Shown: positions 6,707 through 6,945 of the stretch, piece after piece
Numbering within the stretch: position 1 is the stretch's first letter
How the letters are laid out: every line of letters begins with the position of its first letter
Source: Bacteroidota bacterium
Lineage (GTDB): Bacteria; Bacteroidota; Bacteroidia; Chitinophagales; LD1
Reading direction: 5' to 3'
Assembly (NCBI GenBank): GCA_003165135.1
Contig: PLSN01000344.1
Location: 1-6,945 of the forward strand
Length of the DNA: 6,945 nucleotides
Translations under genes and position numbers: made by a program
Notes under the pieces: generated by a model
What the model saw: the letters and a program-made list of their open reading frames with translations, nothing else
Told to the model about the DNA's origin: nothing
The model's database searches: none

Positions 6707-6945
6707 ATGCGCAAACCATACCTCTTCGCCATTCTATTTACACTTTCATCATTGATCACTCATGCACAGAAATATCCCAACCTCGCACCCACACCGCCGA
6801 TGGGCTGGAACAGTTGGAACTTTTTCAACTGTGGTATCGATGAGACCAAGATCAAACAGATGGCTGATGCCATGTCATCGAATGGTATGAAGGATGCCGG
6901 CTATCAGTATATCGTGATAGACGACTGCTGGCAGATATCGCGCGA
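6707..6945 (+). CDS. Secreted alpha-galactosidase, GH27 family (3' end outside window)
   Basis: The first 79 codons of a longer gene cut by the window edge. Seen: a signal peptide (MRK start, hydrophobic core about 6-17, likely cleavage after THA at residue 20), then [15 protein letters not shown] (26-40) and CGIDE, a helix with [15 protein letters not shown], and YIVIDDCWQ (68-76). Known: GWNSWN and the IDDCW strand are hallmarks of GH27 alpha-galactosidases, whose (beta/alpha)8 barrel removes terminal alpha-linked galactose with retention. The Trp of GWNSW and the Asp72-Asp73 pair line the galactose pocket. The catalytic nucleophile (in the KxDxC motif) and acid/base Asp lie beyond the window. 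Related GH27 members act on alpha-N-acetylgalactosamine or beta-L-arabinopyranose, so exact substrate is open. The start is fixed by the signal peptide; no Shine-Dalgarno is visible. It diverges from the phospholipase gene with a palindromic repeat in the gap. Confidence 0.95.
   Translation, partial: MRKPYLFAILFTLSSLITHAQKYPNLAPTPPMGWNSWNFFNCGIDETKIKQMADAMSSNGMKDAGYQYIVIDDCWQISR

Overview
The window looks like a chromosomal stretch from an aerobic Bacteroidota bacterium, probably near Chitinophagaceae/Sphingobacteriia. This is inferred from the gene families (a DUF6056-type membrane protein, soluble-SHDL histidine kinases behind six-helix membrane sensors, a secreted PI-PLC-C1-type phospholipase and a secreted GH27 galactosidase), from the lack of clear Shine-Dalgarno sequences at most starts, and from intergenic palindromes rich in 'atccgaaat' words. 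I cannot name a species. Base composition is moderate throughout and no block stands out as foreign.

Layout. Positions 1-183 (+) hold the last 60 codons of 4-hydroxyphenylpyruvate dioxygenase, which belongs to tyrosine catabolism. Six bases later it meets the tail of a convergent gene (190-1554, -) for a polytopic membrane protein of the DUF6056 / GT-C-like type. A good Rho-independent terminator (1605-1640, -) separates this from the next minus-strand gene (1665-3059), a six-helix sensor histidine kinase. A 490-bp non-coding stretch (3060-3549) separates that kinase from a divergent second kinase (3550-5268, +). The second has the same kind of membrane module plus an added PAS domain. Neither kinase carries a receiver domain and no response regulator is present in the window.

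The second kinase converges on a secreted phosphoinositide-phospholipase-C-like enzyme (5337-6509, -). The 68-bp gap between them is filled by an imperfect palindromic repeat. On the other side of the phospholipase gene, the 197-bp gap to a divergent, truncated alpha-galactosidase gene (6707-end, +) holds a plus-strand terminator-like hairpin with no obvious client gene and a second, nearly perfect palindrome (24-bp arms, one mismatch). The two palindromes are related, lie in the same orientation and bracket the phospholipase gene.

How the genes work together. There is no multi-gene operon here, because neighbours alternate in orientation or are separated by a terminator. The most coherent units are the divergent kinase pair, which probably arose by duplication of one sensor architecture, and the two exported hydrolases at the right end. 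I see no phage, insertion sequence, CRISPR array, tRNA or rRNA. Most of the window is ordinary. The palindromic repeat family and the shared uncharacterised sensor module are the parts most worth a second look.
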